From Ferrimonas balearica (GTDB lineage Bacteria; Pseudomonadota; Gammaproteobacteria; Enterobacterales; Shewanellaceae), in NCBI RefSeq assembly GCF_019802085.1, contig NZ_JAHVHV010000001.1, positions 124,001-188,000 on the forward strand: a DNA stretch of 64,000 nucleotides, read 5' to 3'. The position numbers and the translations under genes were made by a program. Positions 1 to 9,267 of this stretch are shown piece after piece (the first letter of the stretch is position 1; each line of letters begins with the position of its first letter). The notes below the pieces were generated by a model, which saw only the letters and a list, made by a program, of their open reading frames with translations, searched no databases and had not been told where the DNA came from.

Positions 1-725
1 CCCGGTTTGTCATCGAGCGCCAGCTGGGCTACCCGGTTACCGCCATCCGCACCACCACCCTGGCCTCGGCGGACCTGTCCGGCTACCAGGTGCTGGTGCT
101 GCCCAGCGGCGACTACGCCGAGCACCTGGATCCCGAGCGACTGACCGCCTGGATGGAGCGCGGAGGGGTGCTGATCACCCTGGGGGAGGCCACCGTGTTC
201 GCCGCCGACAGCGGCCTGTTGGCCACCCGCCTGGAGTCCGCCCTGGCCCCGCAAGGGGCGGCCGAGCCCGACGCCGAGAACGAGCCCGAGGTGACCCGGG
301 CCCCGGGCAGCCAACTGGCCAGCGCCGACGCCCTGGCCGAGGCGGTTCAGGCCGGGCAGAGCGAGCCGGACCATGTGGCCGGGGTCTTGGCCCGGGTCAG
401 CGTGGACACCGAGCACTGGCTTACCGCCGGGGTGAAACCCGAGCTTATCGCCCTGGTGGAGGGCAATGACATCTTCGCCCCCCTGACGCTGGAACACGGC
501 CGCAACCTGGCCTGGTTTAACGACGCCGATACCCTGCTGGCCAGTGGCCACCTGTGGCAGGAGAACCGTGAACAGCTGGCCTACAAACCCTTCCTGCTTC
601 AGCAGGGCCACGGCAAGGGGATGGTGATTGGCTTTACCCAGGCGCCCACCACCCGGGCCTACCTCGAGGGCCTGAACCTCTTGTTCACCAATACCCTGCT
701 GCGCAGCCCCGCCCACACCCGTTGA
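1..725 (+). CDS. M14-type zinc carboxypeptidase, C-terminal part (5' end outside window)
   Basis: The reading frame is open from the first bases of the window, so the start and any catalytic domain lie upstream. The visible 240 residues look like the C-terminal class I amidotransferase-like domain of M14 metallocarboxypeptidases: a segment ending in YQVLVLPSGDY, then GGVLITLGEAT, and a final region with SGHLWQENREQLAYKP, GKGMVIGF and an LLFTNTLL-like end. That ending is typical of secreted M14 proteins of this architecture. No zinc ligands can be seen here, so the peptidase call rests on the tail alone. The gene stops at TGA 723-725 and is followed by a separate lipoprotein gene. Confidence 0.55.
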   Translation, partial: RFVIERQLGYPVTAIRTTTLASADLSGYQVLVLPSGDYAEHLDPERLTAWMERGGVLITLGEATVFAADSGLLATRLESALAPQGAAEPDAENEPEVTRAPGSQLASADALAEAVQAGQSEPDHVAGVLARVSVDTEHWLTAGVKPELIALVEGNDIFAPLTLEHGRNLAWFNDADTLLASGHLWQENREQLAYKPFLLQQGHGKGMVIGFTQAPTTRAYLEGLNLLFTNTLLRSPAHTR

Positions 726-797
726 CCCTGCCGACGGGGCGCAAAGCGCCCCGTCGGACTATCTTTGTTACACGACCGGCTCATTGGGAGAGACGAT

Positions 798-1571
798 ATG
801 CGTTCTGTGGTCCCCTTGTTCGCCGTACTCTGGTTGGCCGCCTGCGGAGGCGGCGACTCCGATCTCGAGACCCGCCCTAACAGCGTTGAGCGTCAGGCGC
901 GGGTCAGCGTCTTTAACTTCTCCGAAAGGCCCATCTCCGCCGTTCCGGCCAGCTTCGTCGATGTGGAGGCGCTGGTGGACATCCAGGATGAGAGTCAGGA
1001 CCTGTCGAGCAACCTGGGCTACCTCTTTATCGATAACGCCAATCTCCGCTGGTTCCAGATCTACCTGGGCAGCACGGTGCCGGCCCCGGAGCCAGTGGTG
1101 AGCACCTACCGGCTGAGGGACAGCAACAGCCGGGTGCAGCTGGCCCAGTTGCAGGTGGAGGTGGAGCACGTCGGCCACTACTGGTTGTTCGCCACCGGGG
1201 TGCACCAGGACAACGTGGTTCTGCAGCAGTTCACCGCCAACAACCTCCTGCCACCGCCGGGCCATGTGGCGATGCAGCTGTTCCAGGGGGACGGCCGCCA
1301 GAGCGCCCGACGATTGGATCTCTACATCGACCGTCAGCTGCGTTTCGCCGACGTGCCCTGGGGCAGCCTCAGTGCGGTGATGACCCTGACTCTGGAGGAG
1401 GCCAACGGCGAAGTGGACATCCTGGAGGCGGGAACCGAGCCCAGTTTCGACCAGCCTCTACGCCACCTCTGGCACAGCAACTCCCTGGGGCTCTCCGGCG
1501 ATCAGCGCTACCTGCTGGCCACGGTCAACGACAGCAGTGGCAAGCTGACCCTCTTTGTCCATGGCTACTGA
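798..1571 (+). CDS. DUF4397-like lipoprotein
   Basis: A predicted exported lipoprotein of 257 residues. The ATG at 798 follows GGGAG at 786-790 and begins directly with a signal peptide ending in the lipobox LAAC (Cys16). An in-frame upstream start at 765 would bury that signal, so it is not used. The mature part is beta-rich, with a segment RVSVFNFS followed by YLFIDNANLRWFQIYLG, resembling DUF4397 proteins of the bacterial cell envelope. The function is unknown. The gene is converging with pepD and the two share a bidirectional terminator. The family call is moderate; lipoprotein export is well supported. Confidence 0.65.
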   Translation: MRSVVPLFAVLWLAACGGGDSDLETRPNSVERQARVSVFNFSERPISAVPASFVDVEALVDIQDESQDLSSNLGYLFIDNANLRWFQIYLGSTVPAPEPVVSTYRLRDSNSRVQLAQLQVEVEHVGHYWLFATGVHQDNVVLQQFTANNLLPPPGHVAMQLFQGDGRQSARRLDLYIDRQLRFADVPWGSLSAVMTLTLEEANGEVDILEAGTEPSFDQPLRHLWHSNSLGLSGDQRYLLATVNDSSGKLTLFVHGY

Positions 1572-1589
1572 GCCGGGCATCGGCCCAAA

Positions 1590-1617
1590 AAAAAGCCGCC
1601 CATCGGGGCGGCTTTTT
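1590..1617. terminator. Bidirectional intrinsic terminator
   Basis: Stem GCCGCC/GGCGGC with a 6-nt loop, flanked by A5 on the left and T5 on the right. It can therefore end both the lipoprotein gene (+) and pepD (-). Confidence 0.85.
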
Positions 1618-1636
1618 GCGCAAAGCGACAAACGGA

Positions 1637-3094
1637 TTATTTGGCCGGAATGGCCTTGAGCACCGCCAGTAGCAGCTGCCAGTACTTCTCCACCGAGGCG
1701 ATCTCCACCTTCTCGTCCGGGGAGTGGGGGAAGCGGATGGTGGGGCCGATGGAGACCATGTCCAGCTTGGGATAGGGCTCCTTGAACAGGCCACACTCCA
1801 GACCGGCGTGGATCACCTGGATGTTGGGCAGTTTGCCGAACAGGCCCTGGTAGGTCTCGCGCACCACCGCCATGATGGGGGAGCTGGGGTCCGGCTGCCA
1901 GCCCGGGTAGGCGCCGCTGATGGTCACCTCGGCACCGGACAGGGCGCCCAGGGCCTGGATCATGTTCTCCACCATGCTGCGACCGGAGTCGACGGTGGAG
2001 CGAATCAGGCACATCACCCGCACGCTGTCCGCCTTGGTGGTGATGACGCCCATGTTCAGGGAGGTCTCCACCACGCCAGGGAAGGCGTCACTCATCCGGA
2101 TCACCCCGTTGGGGCCGGCGTGGATCAGCGCCAGCAGACGGGACTGGGCGTTGGCCTCGAACACCTCACTCGGCATCTCGATGGGGCCCAGCGCCAGGCT
2201 CAGATCGGTTTCGATCGCCTTGAGCTCGTTCTCCAGGATGGCGCGGTAGTGGCCCACCAGGCGCTCCAGCTCTGCCACCTTGTCCGCTGGCAGCACGAAC
2301 TCGGCCACCGCTTCCCGGGGGATGGCGTTGCGCAGGCTGCCGCCCTTGAGCTTGGCCAGGCGCAGCCCCAGCTCGGCAGCGTGGCCGAACAGGAAGCGGC
2401 CCAGCAGCTTGTTGGCGTTGCCCCGGCCAGTGTGGATGTCGCAGCCGGAGTGGCCGCCTTTGAGGCCGGTCAGGGACAGCTGCAGGGCGACGTGATCCGC
2501 CGGGACCGCTTCGCGGCCCACCGCCAGCTTAAGCTCGGCGTCAACGCCGCCGGCGCAGCCCATGTACACCTCGCCCTCCTCCTCGGAGTCGGTGTTGATC
2601 AGGATCTCCCCCTCCAGCACGCCGGCCTCCAGGCCGAAGGCGCCGGTCATCCCCGCCTCCTCGTCGATGGTCAGCAGCACCTCCAGGGGGCCGTGCTCGA
2701 TGCTGTCGTCCGCCAGCACCGCCAGGGCGGAGGCCATGCCGATGCCATTGTCGGCGCCCAGGGTGGTGTCCTTGGCGGTCACCCAGTCACCGTCGATGTA
2801 GGCCTGGATGGGGTCGCGGTCGAAGCGGTGATCGGTCCCGGAGTTCTTCTGCGGCACCATGTCCAGGTGGGCCTGGAGGATCACCCCTTTGAGGTGCTCG
2901 TAACCCGGGGTAGCGGGCTTGCGCAGGATCAGGTTGCCGACGCCGTCGAGGGTGACGCCCAGCCCCTGGGTGTCGGCCCATTGCTGGATGTGATCGCGCA
3001 GGGCGATCTCCCGCTTGGAGGGGTGGGGGATGGAGCAGATGGTTTCAAACCAGGTCCACAGGCCCTGGGGTGACAGGGTGCGCAATGACGACAC
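1637..3094 (-). CDS. pepD: Aminoacyl-histidine dipeptidase (peptidase D)
   Basis: A cytosolic M20 metallopeptidase of 485 residues, the family's usual length, that hydrolyses Xaa-His dipeptides such as carnosine. The co-catalytic metal site is visible in order: AHLDM (His76, Asp78), GADNG (Asp115 as bridging ligand), the catalytic DEEAG pair (Glu145/Glu146), NTDSEE, and HAGLECG near the C-terminus. The lid domain lies between roughly residues 200 and 390. It is monocistronic and converges with the lipoprotein gene. A GGAGAGTG ribosome binding site precedes the ATG on the minus strand. Confidence 0.96.
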   Translation of the reverse strand: MSSLRTLSPQGLWTWFETICSIPHPSKREIALRDHIQQWADTQGLGVTLDGVGNLILRKPATPGYEHLKGVILQAHLDMVPQKNSGTDHRFDRDPIQAYIDGDWVTAKDTTLGADNGIGMASALAVLADDSIEHGPLEVLLTIDEEAGMTGAFGLEAGVLEGEILINTDSEEEGEVYMGCAGGVDAELKLAVGREAVPADHVALQLSLTGLKGGHSGCDIHTGRGNANKLLGRFLFGHAAELGLRLAKLKGGSLRNAIPREAVAEFVLPADKVAELERLVGHYRAILENELKAIETDLSLALGPIEMPSEVFEANAQSRLLALIHAGPNGVIRMSDAFPGVVETSLNMGVITTKADSVRVMCLIRSTVDSGRSMVENMIQALGALSGAEVTISGAYPGWQPDPSSPIMAVVRETYQGLFGKLPNIQVIHAGLECGLFKEPYPKLDMVSIGPTIRFPHSPDEKVEIASVEKYWQLLLAVLKAIPAK

Positions 3095-3227
3095 GGCACT
3101 CTCCTTATGGTGGTCAATGGGGGATTACAAACCGCGCCAGTGTATCACAGCGCCGCCGGTGGCGAAGGGGGGAGGGCAGCTGCTAAGGTGAGGCTCACCA
3201 ATGGCCTGAAAAGATAGGAAAAGGACA

Positions 3228-4748
3228 ATGAGCAAGCTGCTGATTCAGGGGGTGGACCACCCCGAGGCGCTGTTTGGCGAAGGGGGCTGGGACGCCGTGG
3301 TGGTGGTCAGCGACGGGTTTGAGCTGGCGGCGAATCCTGAGATCCGCCAGCTGGTGAGCCACGCGGCCAGCGTCGATGCCCGGGTGAGCCGCGAAGCGCT
3401 GATGCTGATGGCCCCGGGCCTAGCCGGTGGCCGCCTGGTGCTGGCCCCCACCGGGGATCTGGACGGCGAGTACGAGGACGTCCGCCGCTTCGCCGAGGCG
3501 GCCCAGGCCGGGGTGGGGATCGCCCTGCGGGCCGGGGCCCGGGCGCCGCTGCTGCTGGTGGAGGCCCCGGAGGGGGACCTGCGCTTCGCCGAGGCGCTGT
3601 CGGTGGCGTTGCTGGGGGCGGGCCATGAGATCTACCGCCCCTTCGATGTGGCCGGCGACGCGGTCACCCTGGGGGTGCTGGGGCTGGCGGACGCCGCCCG
3701 GGCCAACGCCCTGGAGAACGGCCGCATTGCCGCCCGGGACCTGTGCGGCGGCGATCCCGAGCAGATGGCCCCGCCGGCCTTTGCCGATTACTGCGTTGAG
3801 CTGTTCGAGGGCGGACCGGTCAGCGTGTCGGTGATCGACGATGCCGAGACCCTGGTGCGGGACTACCCGCTGCTGAGCGCCGTGGCCCGGGCCTCCTTTG
3901 CCGTACCCCGTCATGCCCCCCGGGTGGTGCGTCTGGAGTACGTGGGCGAGGGCGTGGTGAGCCGCAACTGGTTCCTGGCCGGCAAAGGGGTGACCTTCGA
4001 CACCGGCGGCGCGGACCTGAAGATCGGCGGTGCCATGGCCGGTATGAGCCGGGACAAGGGGGGCGCGGCGGCGGTGGCTGGCCTGATGGCCACCCTGGCC
4101 CAGCTTCAACCCAAGGGCGTTCGGGTGGTGGCCGAGCTGGGCCTGGTGCGCAACAGCATCGGCTCCGAGGCCTTCGTGCCCGATGAGATCATCCAGAGCC
4201 ACGCCGGGGCCAAGGTGCGGATCGGCAACACCGACGCCGAGGGGCGCCTGGTGCTGGCGGACGTGCTCAGCCACCTGCGGGAAACGGCAGCGGAGTGCGA
4301 GAACCCGGTGATGATGTCTCTGGCGACCCTGACCGGCCACGTGGGTCGCGCCTACGGCCCCTACAGCGCGGTGATCGAAAATGCCGTGGCCCGGGGCCAG
4401 GCGATGGGCGGTCAGTTGCAGCTGGTGTCGGAGCTGTGGGGCGAGCCCTTCGAGCTCTCCCGCCTGCGTCGGGAGGACTTTGCCCAGGTGGCCGCCCGCT
4501 CCCCCTCCGAGCGGCTGCTCTCCTCCAACAACGGCCCCTCGGTGGCGATCTCCCGTGGCCACCAGTTCCCCATGGCCTTCTTGATCCAGGCCGCCGGCCT
4601 GGACCGCCACGGTTTGGGCAGCGACCACCCTATCGCCTACCTTCACCTGGACATCGCCGCCTCCGCGGTGGAGAAGCGCGATCCCCTCTACGGTCAACCC
4701 ACCGCCACGCCGGTGGCCAGCTTGCTGGCTAACCTGCTGGATCACTAG
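3228..4748 (+). CDS. M17 leucyl aminopeptidase family protein
   Basis: A cytosolic zinc or manganese aminopeptidase of 506 residues. The C-terminal catalytic domain (about residues 250-500) carries the M17 hallmarks: GKGVTFDTGG (Lys and Asp ligands), MSRDKGGAA (Asp ligand) and the signature NTDAEGRLVLAD (Asp, Glu and catalytic Arg). The N-terminal half is a divergent macro-like domain, so this is not close to classical PepA/XerB-accessory proteins and I give no symbol. An AGGAAAAGGA ribosome site lies just ahead of the ATG. It is divergent from pepD and ends at a GC-rich terminator. Confidence 0.88.
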   Translation: MSKLLIQGVDHPEALFGEGGWDAVVVVSDGFELAANPEIRQLVSHAASVDARVSREALMLMAPGLAGGRLVLAPTGDLDGEYEDVRRFAEAAQAGVGIALRAGARAPLLLVEAPEGDLRFAEALSVALLGAGHEIYRPFDVAGDAVTLGVLGLADAARANALENGRIAARDLCGGDPEQMAPPAFADYCVELFEGGPVSVSVIDDAETLVRDYPLLSAVARASFAVPRHAPRVVRLEYVGEGVVSRNWFLAGKGVTFDTGGADLKIGGAMAGMSRDKGGAAAVAGLMATLAQLQPKGVRVVAELGLVRNSIGSEAFVPDEIIQSHAGAKVRIGNTDAEGRLVLADVLSHLRETAAECENPVMMSLATLTGHVGRAYGPYSAVIENAVARGQAMGGQLQLVSELWGEPFELSRLRREDFAQVAARSPSERLLSSNNGPSVAISRGHQFPMAFLIQAAGLDRHGLGSDHPIAYLHLDIAASAVEKRDPLYGQPTATPVASLLANLLDH

Positions 4749-4756
4749 GGTTTTAG

Positions 4757-4780
4757 GCCCCCGGGTGAATCTCGGGGGTC
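4757..4780 (+). terminator. Terminator after the M17 aminopeptidase gene
   Basis: GGCCCCCG pairs with CGGGGGTC across a short loop just past the stop codon. The following T-run is short, so efficiency is uncertain. Confidence 0.55.
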
Positions 4781-4818
4781 TTCGCATTACAAACCTTCAT
4801 GCGGTAATAAATTTTCAT

Positions 4819-4841
4819 CCTGAAGGAATATGACCTTTAGG
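4819..4841. promoter_or_regulatory. Dyad just upstream of the small-transcript promoter
   Basis: CCTGAAGG and CCTTTAGG form 8-bp arms (7 of 8 complementary) around a 7-nt spacer, ending 12 nt before the -35 hexamer of the next transcript. The position suits an activator or repressor site. The cognate regulator is unknown. Confidence 0.35.
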
Positions 4842-4853
4842 GTGGGGGCTGGG

Positions 4854-4881
4854 TTGTAATAAAACTACATTTTGCTATGAT
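4854..4881 (+). promoter_or_regulatory. Strong sigma70-type promoter
   Basis: -35 TTGTAA, 16-nt spacer, and -10 TATGAT preceded by an extended TG (TGCTATGAT). Predicted transcription start is near 4888. It lies in an intergenic region with no annotated gene immediately downstream except the 30-codon ORF. Confidence 0.7.
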
Positions 4882-5039
4882 GCCTGCCATCGGAAGCTGA
4901 CGACTTCCGACCACGTTAGGCTAGGAAAGCCCCTGATCTCCAAGGAACCGAGTAACGATGACTCCAAGGAACCGACTTGAGTGTTAAGGAACAACACGGT
5001 TGTCATTTGTCATCCAATTACTGATTGTCGGAGTGCTTT

Positions 5040-5132
5040 ATGAACTACCCGTTTTCCTATGACGTGACCCTGTACAACACCTGGTACAGCCAGAGCTGGA
5101 CCACCGGGGCCCTGTACAGCCTGGGTCGCTGA
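5040..5132 (+). CDS. Candidate small protein, 30 residues
   Basis: ATG at 5040 with CGGAG at 5029-5033 gives ideal ribosome-site spacing; TGA is at 5130-5132. The peptide is rich in Tyr, Trp, Ser and Thr (segments YNTWYSQSWTTG and ALYSLGR), with one Asp, one Arg and no Lys or Cys. It has no signal peptide or obvious membrane helix. It sits alone between its own promoter and terminator, which argues for a real product rather than chance. I do not recognise a family. It could be a regulatory leader peptide, but the next gene is beyond a terminator. Confidence 0.5.
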   Translation: MNYPFSYDVTLYNTWYSQSWTTGALYSLGR

Positions 5133-5228
5133 TCGTCACGATTTTGCTTCATCAACCTGTAATTCGAGTGATCTGGTGAGCGGTCAGGCAGGCCGTTTTG
5201 GACACTCCAGAAGAGTTTCTCTTCCTTC

Positions 5229-5253
5229 GGCGCCCTAGTGGCGCCATTTTTTT
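5229..5253 (+). terminator. Terminator of the small transcript
   Basis: GGCGCC (5229-5234) and GGCGCC (5240-5245) form a self-complementary stem around CTAGT, followed by A and T7. A second hairpin, GAAGAG-TTT-CTCTTC at 5210-5224, lies just before it. Confidence 0.85.
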
Positions 5254-5402
5254 GCCCGTAACACTCTCAATTCTGCGCCCTTCTTGTGGCGATCGACCCG
5301 CAAAACAGGGATAATCCCGCGCCAACTTCCCCGCGCCTTGGTTGCGGCGGCGAGTTTGCCTCTCTGTACTATATAAATGATATAAAAATCAAAGGTCTAA
5401 CC

Positions 5403-6692
5403 ATGTTAGAGTCGATCTTCAAGATCCGCGCGAACCAGACCAGCGTTCGCCAGGAAGTTGTGGCGGGGGTCACCACCTTCCTCACCATGGCCTACATCAT
5501 CTTCGTCAATCCCGCCATGCTGGCCGACGCCGGCATGGATCACGGCGCCGTCTTTGTCGCCACCTGCGTGGCCGCCGCCATTGGCTGCCTGGTGATGGGC
5601 CTGGTGGCCAACTACCCCATCGCCCTGGCGCCGGGCATGGGCCTCAACGCCTTCTTCACCTACACCGTGGTGCTGGAGATGGGCCACAGCTGGGAGACCG
5701 CCCTGGGGGCCGTGTTCCTCTCCGGTGTGCTCTTCCTGCTGCTGTCGGTGCTCAAAATTCGCGAGTGGATCGTCAACGCCATCCCCATGTCCCTGCGCCT
5801 GGGGATCGCCGCCGGTATTGGCCTGTTCCTGGCGCTCATTGGCCTGAAAAACGCCGGCATCGTGGTGGCCAACCCCGCCACCATCGTCGGCCTGGGGGAC
5901 GTCACCAGCTTCCCGGTGGTGATGGCGGCCCTGGGCTTTGCCCTGATCATCGCCCTGGTGCACTTCGGCCTGAAAGCCGCGGTGATGATCTCCATCCTCA
6001 GCATCACCGTGCTGGGCCTGCTGTTCGGTGACGTGCAGTACGGTGGCCTGGTCTCCCTGCCGCCCTCCGTCTCCCCGACCCTGGCGGCCCTGGACATCCG
6101 CGGCGCCCTGGAAGTGGGAATGCTCTCCGTGGTGTTCGCCTTCCTGTTCGTGGACCTGTTCGACACCTCCGGCACCCTGGTGGCCGTGGCCCAGCGTGGC
6201 GGCATGCTGGACGACAAGGGCCGTCTGCCCCGCGCCAACCGCGCCATGATGGCCGACTCCTCCGCCACCCTGGCCGGCGCCTTCCTCGGCACCTCCACCA
6301 CCACCAGCTACATCGAGAGCACTGCCGGCGTTTCCGCCGGGGGCCGCACCGGCCTGACCGCCGTCGTGGTCGGCCTGCTGTTCCTCGGCTGTTTGTTCCT
6401 GGCCCCGCTGGCGGGCATGGTCCCGGCCTACGCCACCACCGGCGCCCTGGTCTACGTGGCCATTCTGATGATGTCCGGCCTGGTGCATCTGGAGTGGGAC
6501 GACCTGACCGAAGCCGCTCCGGTGGTGGTCACCGCCATCATGATGCCGCTGACCTTCTCCATCGCCCACGGCATCGCCATCGGCTTCATCACCTACGCCG
6601 CCATCAAGCTGCTGAGCCGTCGCTTCCAGGACGTCAGCCCGGCGGTGGCGATCCTCGCCGTGCTCTTCGTGCTTAAGTTCATCTACTTGTAA
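5403..6692 (+). CDS. NCS2-family (AzgA/GhxP-type) purine permease
   Basis: An inner-membrane nucleobase:proton symporter of 429 residues with about 12-14 hydrophobic segments. The start MLESIFKI is preceded by AAAGGT and matches family N-termini; an in-frame GTG at 5286 would add an unrelated 39-residue leader. Family marks include GVTTFLTMAYIIFVNP near the N-terminus, ALAPGMGLNAFF in the third helix region, DLFDTSGTL, and GTSTTTSYIESTAG. These define the adenine/guanine/hypoxanthine branch of NCS2 rather than uracil/xanthine permeases. Which purine is carried cannot be read from sequence. It ends at a perfect 12-bp hairpin. Confidence 0.9.
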   Translation: MLESIFKIRANQTSVRQEVVAGVTTFLTMAYIIFVNPAMLADAGMDHGAVFVATCVAAAIGCLVMGLVANYPIALAPGMGLNAFFTYTVVLEMGHSWETALGAVFLSGVLFLLLSVLKIREWIVNAIPMSLRLGIAAGIGLFLALIGLKNAGIVVANPATIVGLGDVTSFPVVMAALGFALIIALVHFGLKAAVMISILSITVLGLLFGDVQYGGLVSLPPSVSPTLAALDIRGALEVGMLSVVFAFLFVDLFDTSGTLVAVAQRGGMLDDKGRLPRANRAMMADSSATLAGAFLGTSTTTSYIESTAGVSAGGRTGLTAVVVGLLFLGCLFLAPLAGMVPAYATTGALVYVAILMMSGLVHLEWDDLTEAAPVVVTAIMMPLTFSIAHGIAIGFITYAAIKLLSRRFQDVSPAVAILAVLFVLKFIYL

Positions 6693-6729
6693 GTTAAGCC
6701 ACAACGGTCTGAGCACCGTACGCCCCTGA

Positions 6730-6756
6730 ACACCGCCTCCCCCTGGGAGGCGGTGT
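6730..6756 (+). terminator. Hairpin after the purine permease gene
   Basis: ACACCGCCTCCC pairs perfectly with GGGAGGCGGTGT around a 3-nt loop, followed by CGTTTCTG. It is a strong stem with a weak T-run. Confidence 0.65.
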
Positions 6757-6842
6757 CGTTTCTGTGGCCTGGCGCGGCTGTGCTTTGCCCGGATTTTCGG
6801 TATAAAGAAAGGTTCCTGTATCTACCCGAGTTCTTTGTTCGA

Positions 6843-7955
6843 GTGAATCCGCTACGTTACCGCCGGATCGTGGTCAAACTGGGCACCAGCGTCCTGACCT
6901 CCGGCAGCCCCCGCCTGGACCGCGCCCACATGGTGGAGCTGGTCCGCCAGATGGCCCGCCTGCGTCAGGCCGGGTGCGAACTGATCCTGGTCACCTCCGG
7001 CGCCATTGCCGCCGGCCGCGAGCACCTGGGCTTTCCCGAGCTGCCCGACTCCCTGGCCAGCAAGCAGATGCTGGCGGCGGTGGGCCAGAGCCAGCTTATC
7101 CGCAGTTGGGAGCAGCTGTTCAACCTCTACAACCTGCACGTGGGGCAGATCCTGCTGACCCGCGCGGATCTGGACGATCGTGAGCGTTACCTCAACGCCC
7201 GCGACACCCTGCAGGCGCTGCTGGACAACGGCATCATCCCGGTGATCAACGAGAACGACGCCGTGGCCATCGCCGAGATCAAGGTGGGGGACAACGACAA
7301 CCTCTCCGCCCTGGCGGCACTGCTGGGGGAGGCGGAGCTGCTGATGCTGCTCACCGACCAGCCCGGGCTGTTCGACGCCGATCCTCGCAGCAACCCCCAG
7401 GCCCAGCTGATCCCCGAAGTGGCCCACATCGACGACAGCCTGCGCCGCCTGGCCGGCGGCAGCGGCACCAACCTGGGCACCGGGGGCATGGCCACCAAGC
7501 TGCAGGCCGCCGATGTGGCTCGCCGCGCCGGTGTGGAGGTGGTGATCGCTGCCGGTCACGCCGAGGGGGTGATCGAAGGGCTGGCCCGGGGCGAGGCCCT
7601 GGGCACCCGCTTTCCGGCCCTGGCCTGTCCGCTGGACGGCCGCAAACGCTGGATCCTGGCCGGTCCGCCGCCGGCGGGCAGCCTGCATTTGGACGCCGGT
7701 GCCGTGAACGCCCTGGTGGCCAAGGGCTCCAGTCTGCTGCCCAAGGGGATCACCGCGGTGGAGGGGGAGTTCGCCCGGGGCGAGACCTTGATGCTCAAAG
7801 ACCCGGAGGGCCAATTGATTGGCCGCGGCATCGCCCGCTATGGGGCGCCGGAGCTGCGCCGTTTGGCGGGCCAGCACTCCAACGACATTGAAACCCTGCT
7901 GGGCTACAGCTACGGCCCGGTGGCGATCCACAGAAACGACCTGGTGGTGTTATGA
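6843..7955 (+). CDS. proB: Glutamate 5-kinase
   Basis: ATP-dependent phosphorylation of L-glutamate, the first and feedback-controlled step of proline synthesis, in the cytosol. The amino-acid kinase domain (residues 1-255) shows [35 protein letters not shown] and [16 protein letters not shown] domain fills the C-terminal 100 residues. The GTG at 6843 gives 370 residues, close to the E. coli enzyme; the frame is open further upstream (to 6753) but those residues are not conserved in character. The ribosome site ahead of this GTG is weak, so the exact start is uncertain. It overlaps proA by ATGA. Confidence 0.95.
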   Translation: MNPLRYRRIVVKLGTSVLTSGSPRLDRAHMVELVRQMARLRQAGCELILVTSGAIAAGREHLGFPELPDSLASKQMLAAVGQSQLIRSWEQLFNLYNLHVGQILLTRADLDDRERYLNARDTLQALLDNGIIPVINENDAVAIAEIKVGDNDNLSALAALLGEAELLMLLTDQPGLFDADPRSNPQAQLIPEVAHIDDSLRRLAGGSGTNLGTGGMATKLQAADVARRAGVEVVIAAGHAEGVIEGLARGEALGTRFPALACPLDGRKRWILAGPPPAGSLHLDAGAVNALVAKGSSLLPKGITAVEGEFARGETLMLKDPEGQLIGRGIARYGAPELRRLAGQHSNDIETLLGYSYGPVAIHRNDLVVL

Positions 7956-9208
7956 CAACCAACCCGCTTTTGCCGATGGGCCAGCGCGCCCGTCAGGCCA
8001 GCTACGCCCTGCTGGCCCTGGGGGCGGCCCAGAAGAACGCCCTGCTGGGCGCCATCGCCGACGCCCTTGGTGAACACGAGGCAGCCATCCTGGCCGCCAA
8101 TGAACAGGACATGGCCCTGGCCCGCGACGCCGGCCTCAGCGGTGCCATGCTGGACCGTCTGTTGCTGACCCCGGAGCGCCTGGCGGCGATCCGCGCCGAC
8201 ATCGGCACGGTGATCGCCCTGGCGGATCCGGTGGGCGTGGACATCGACAGCCGCCTGCTGGACAACGGCATGCGCCTGGCCCGGCGCCGCATCCCCCTGG
8301 GCGTCTTGGGGGTGATCTACGAGGCCCGGCCCAACGTCACCGTCGATGTGGCGGTGCTGGCGCTCAAAACCGGCAATGCCGCCATCATGCGCGGCGGCAA
8401 GGAGACCCTGCACTCCAACCGGGCCCTGCTGGCGGCCATCCACTCGGCCCTGAACGCCCAGGACCTGCCCACCGACGCGGTGCAGCTCATCAACAGCCCG
8501 GACCGGGCCCTGGTCACGGCCCTTTTGAACCTCGACAGCCACATCGACATGGTGATCCCCCGGGGTGGGGCGGGCCTGCATCAGCTGTGCAAGGAGCAGG
8601 CGCGGATGCCGGTGATCACCGGCGGCATCGGGATCTGCCACATGTACATCGACCGGGCGGCGGATCTCACCCGTGCCCTGCCCCTGGTGGAGAACGCCAA
8701 GGTGCAGCGCCCCACGGTGTGCAACGCCTTGGACACCCTGCTGGTGCACCAGGCCGTGGCCGCCGAACTCTTGCCCCAGGTGGCGGCCCGACTGGGCCCG
8801 CTGGGGGTCACTTTCAAGGCCAGTCCCGGTGCCTTGACGCTGCTGGGTACGGCCGCCGAAGCGGCGGGCGAGGGGGACTTTGACACCGAATGGCTGGCGC
8901 TGGTGCTGGGGGTGAAGGTGGTGGCCGACGTCAATGAGGCGATCGACCACATCCGGGCCCACTCCTCCGAACACTCCGAGAGCGTCATCACCGAAGATCG
9001 TCGCGTGGCCGACCAGTTTGTGGCCGCCATCAACTCGGCGGCGGTTTACGTCAACGCCAGCACCCGCTTTACCGACGGCAGCCAGTTTGGCCTGGGGGCG
9101 GAGGTGGCGGTGAGCACTCAGAAGCTCCACGCCCGCGGCCCCATGGGCCTGGAAGCCCTGACCACCTACAAGTGGGTGGGCACCGGCGACTACCACGCCC
9201 GGGGCTGA
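7952..9208 (+). CDS. proA: Gamma-glutamyl phosphate reductase
   Basis: NADPH-dependent reduction of gamma-glutamyl phosphate to glutamate semialdehyde, the second proline step; it probably channels the labile product of ProB. It has 418 residues with an aldehyde-dehydrogenase fold. The catalytic cysteine is Cys257 in [13 protein letters not shown], with the substrate loops [10 protein letters not shown] and MRGGKE also visible. The ATG overlaps the proB stop by 4 nt, implying translational coupling in a proBA operon. It is followed directly by a strong bidirectional terminator. Confidence 0.97.
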   Translation: MTTNPLLPMGQRARQASYALLALGAAQKNALLGAIADALGEHEAAILAANEQDMALARDAGLSGAMLDRLLLTPERLAAIRADIGTVIALADPVGVDIDSRLLDNGMRLARRRIPLGVLGVIYEARPNVTVDVAVLALKTGNAAIMRGGKETLHSNRALLAAIHSALNAQDLPTDAVQLINSPDRALVTALLNLDSHIDMVIPRGGAGLHQLCKEQARMPVITGGIGICHMYIDRAADLTRALPLVENAKVQRPTVCNALDTLLVHQAVAAELLPQVAARLGPLGVTFKASPGALTLLGTAAEAAGEGDFDTEWLALVLGVKVVADVNEAIDHIRAHSSEHSESVITEDRRVADQFVAAINSAAVYVNASTRFTDGSQFGLGAEVAVSTQKLHARGPMGLEALTTYKWVGTGDYHARG

Positions 9209-9220
9209 TCCCGGCAACGC

Positions 9221-9250
9221 AAAAAGGGACGCCGAGGCGTCCCTTTTTTT
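9221..9250. terminator. Bidirectional terminator between proA and the chemoreceptor gene
   Basis: AAAAAGGGACGCC pairs with GGCGTCCCTTTTT across a 2-nt centre, so both convergent genes end in a stem with a T-run. Confidence 0.9.
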
Positions 9251-9267
9251 GTCTCTGTGTGGTGGGC

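Larger units (their letters stand above)
4888..5253 (+). ncRNA. Short independent transcript with GGA-loop hairpins and a 30-codon ORF
   Basis: A roughly 365-nt unit bounded by a clear promoter and terminator. Its first 110 nt hold a 7-bp hairpin at 4890-4910 followed by repeated GGA elements. GGCT-AGGAA-AGCC at 4919-4931 and GTGTT-AAGGAAC-AACAC at 4981-4997 place GGA in the loop. A perfect 14-bp direct repeat, CTCCAAGGAACCGA, occurs at 4938-4951 and 4962-4975, each copy carrying AAGGAA. Loop-exposed GGA is the CsrA recognition pattern. It could be a CsrA-controlled leader for the small ORF, a dual-function sRNA, or a CsrA-titrating RNA. I do not recognise it as a known RNA family. Confidence 0.55.

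Noticed and set aside
5284-5315. TTGTGG ... GATAAT as promoter of the purine permease gene
   Set aside because: The 20-nt spacer is too long for a standard sigma70 promoter, and other AT-rich hexamers nearer the start are equally possible.
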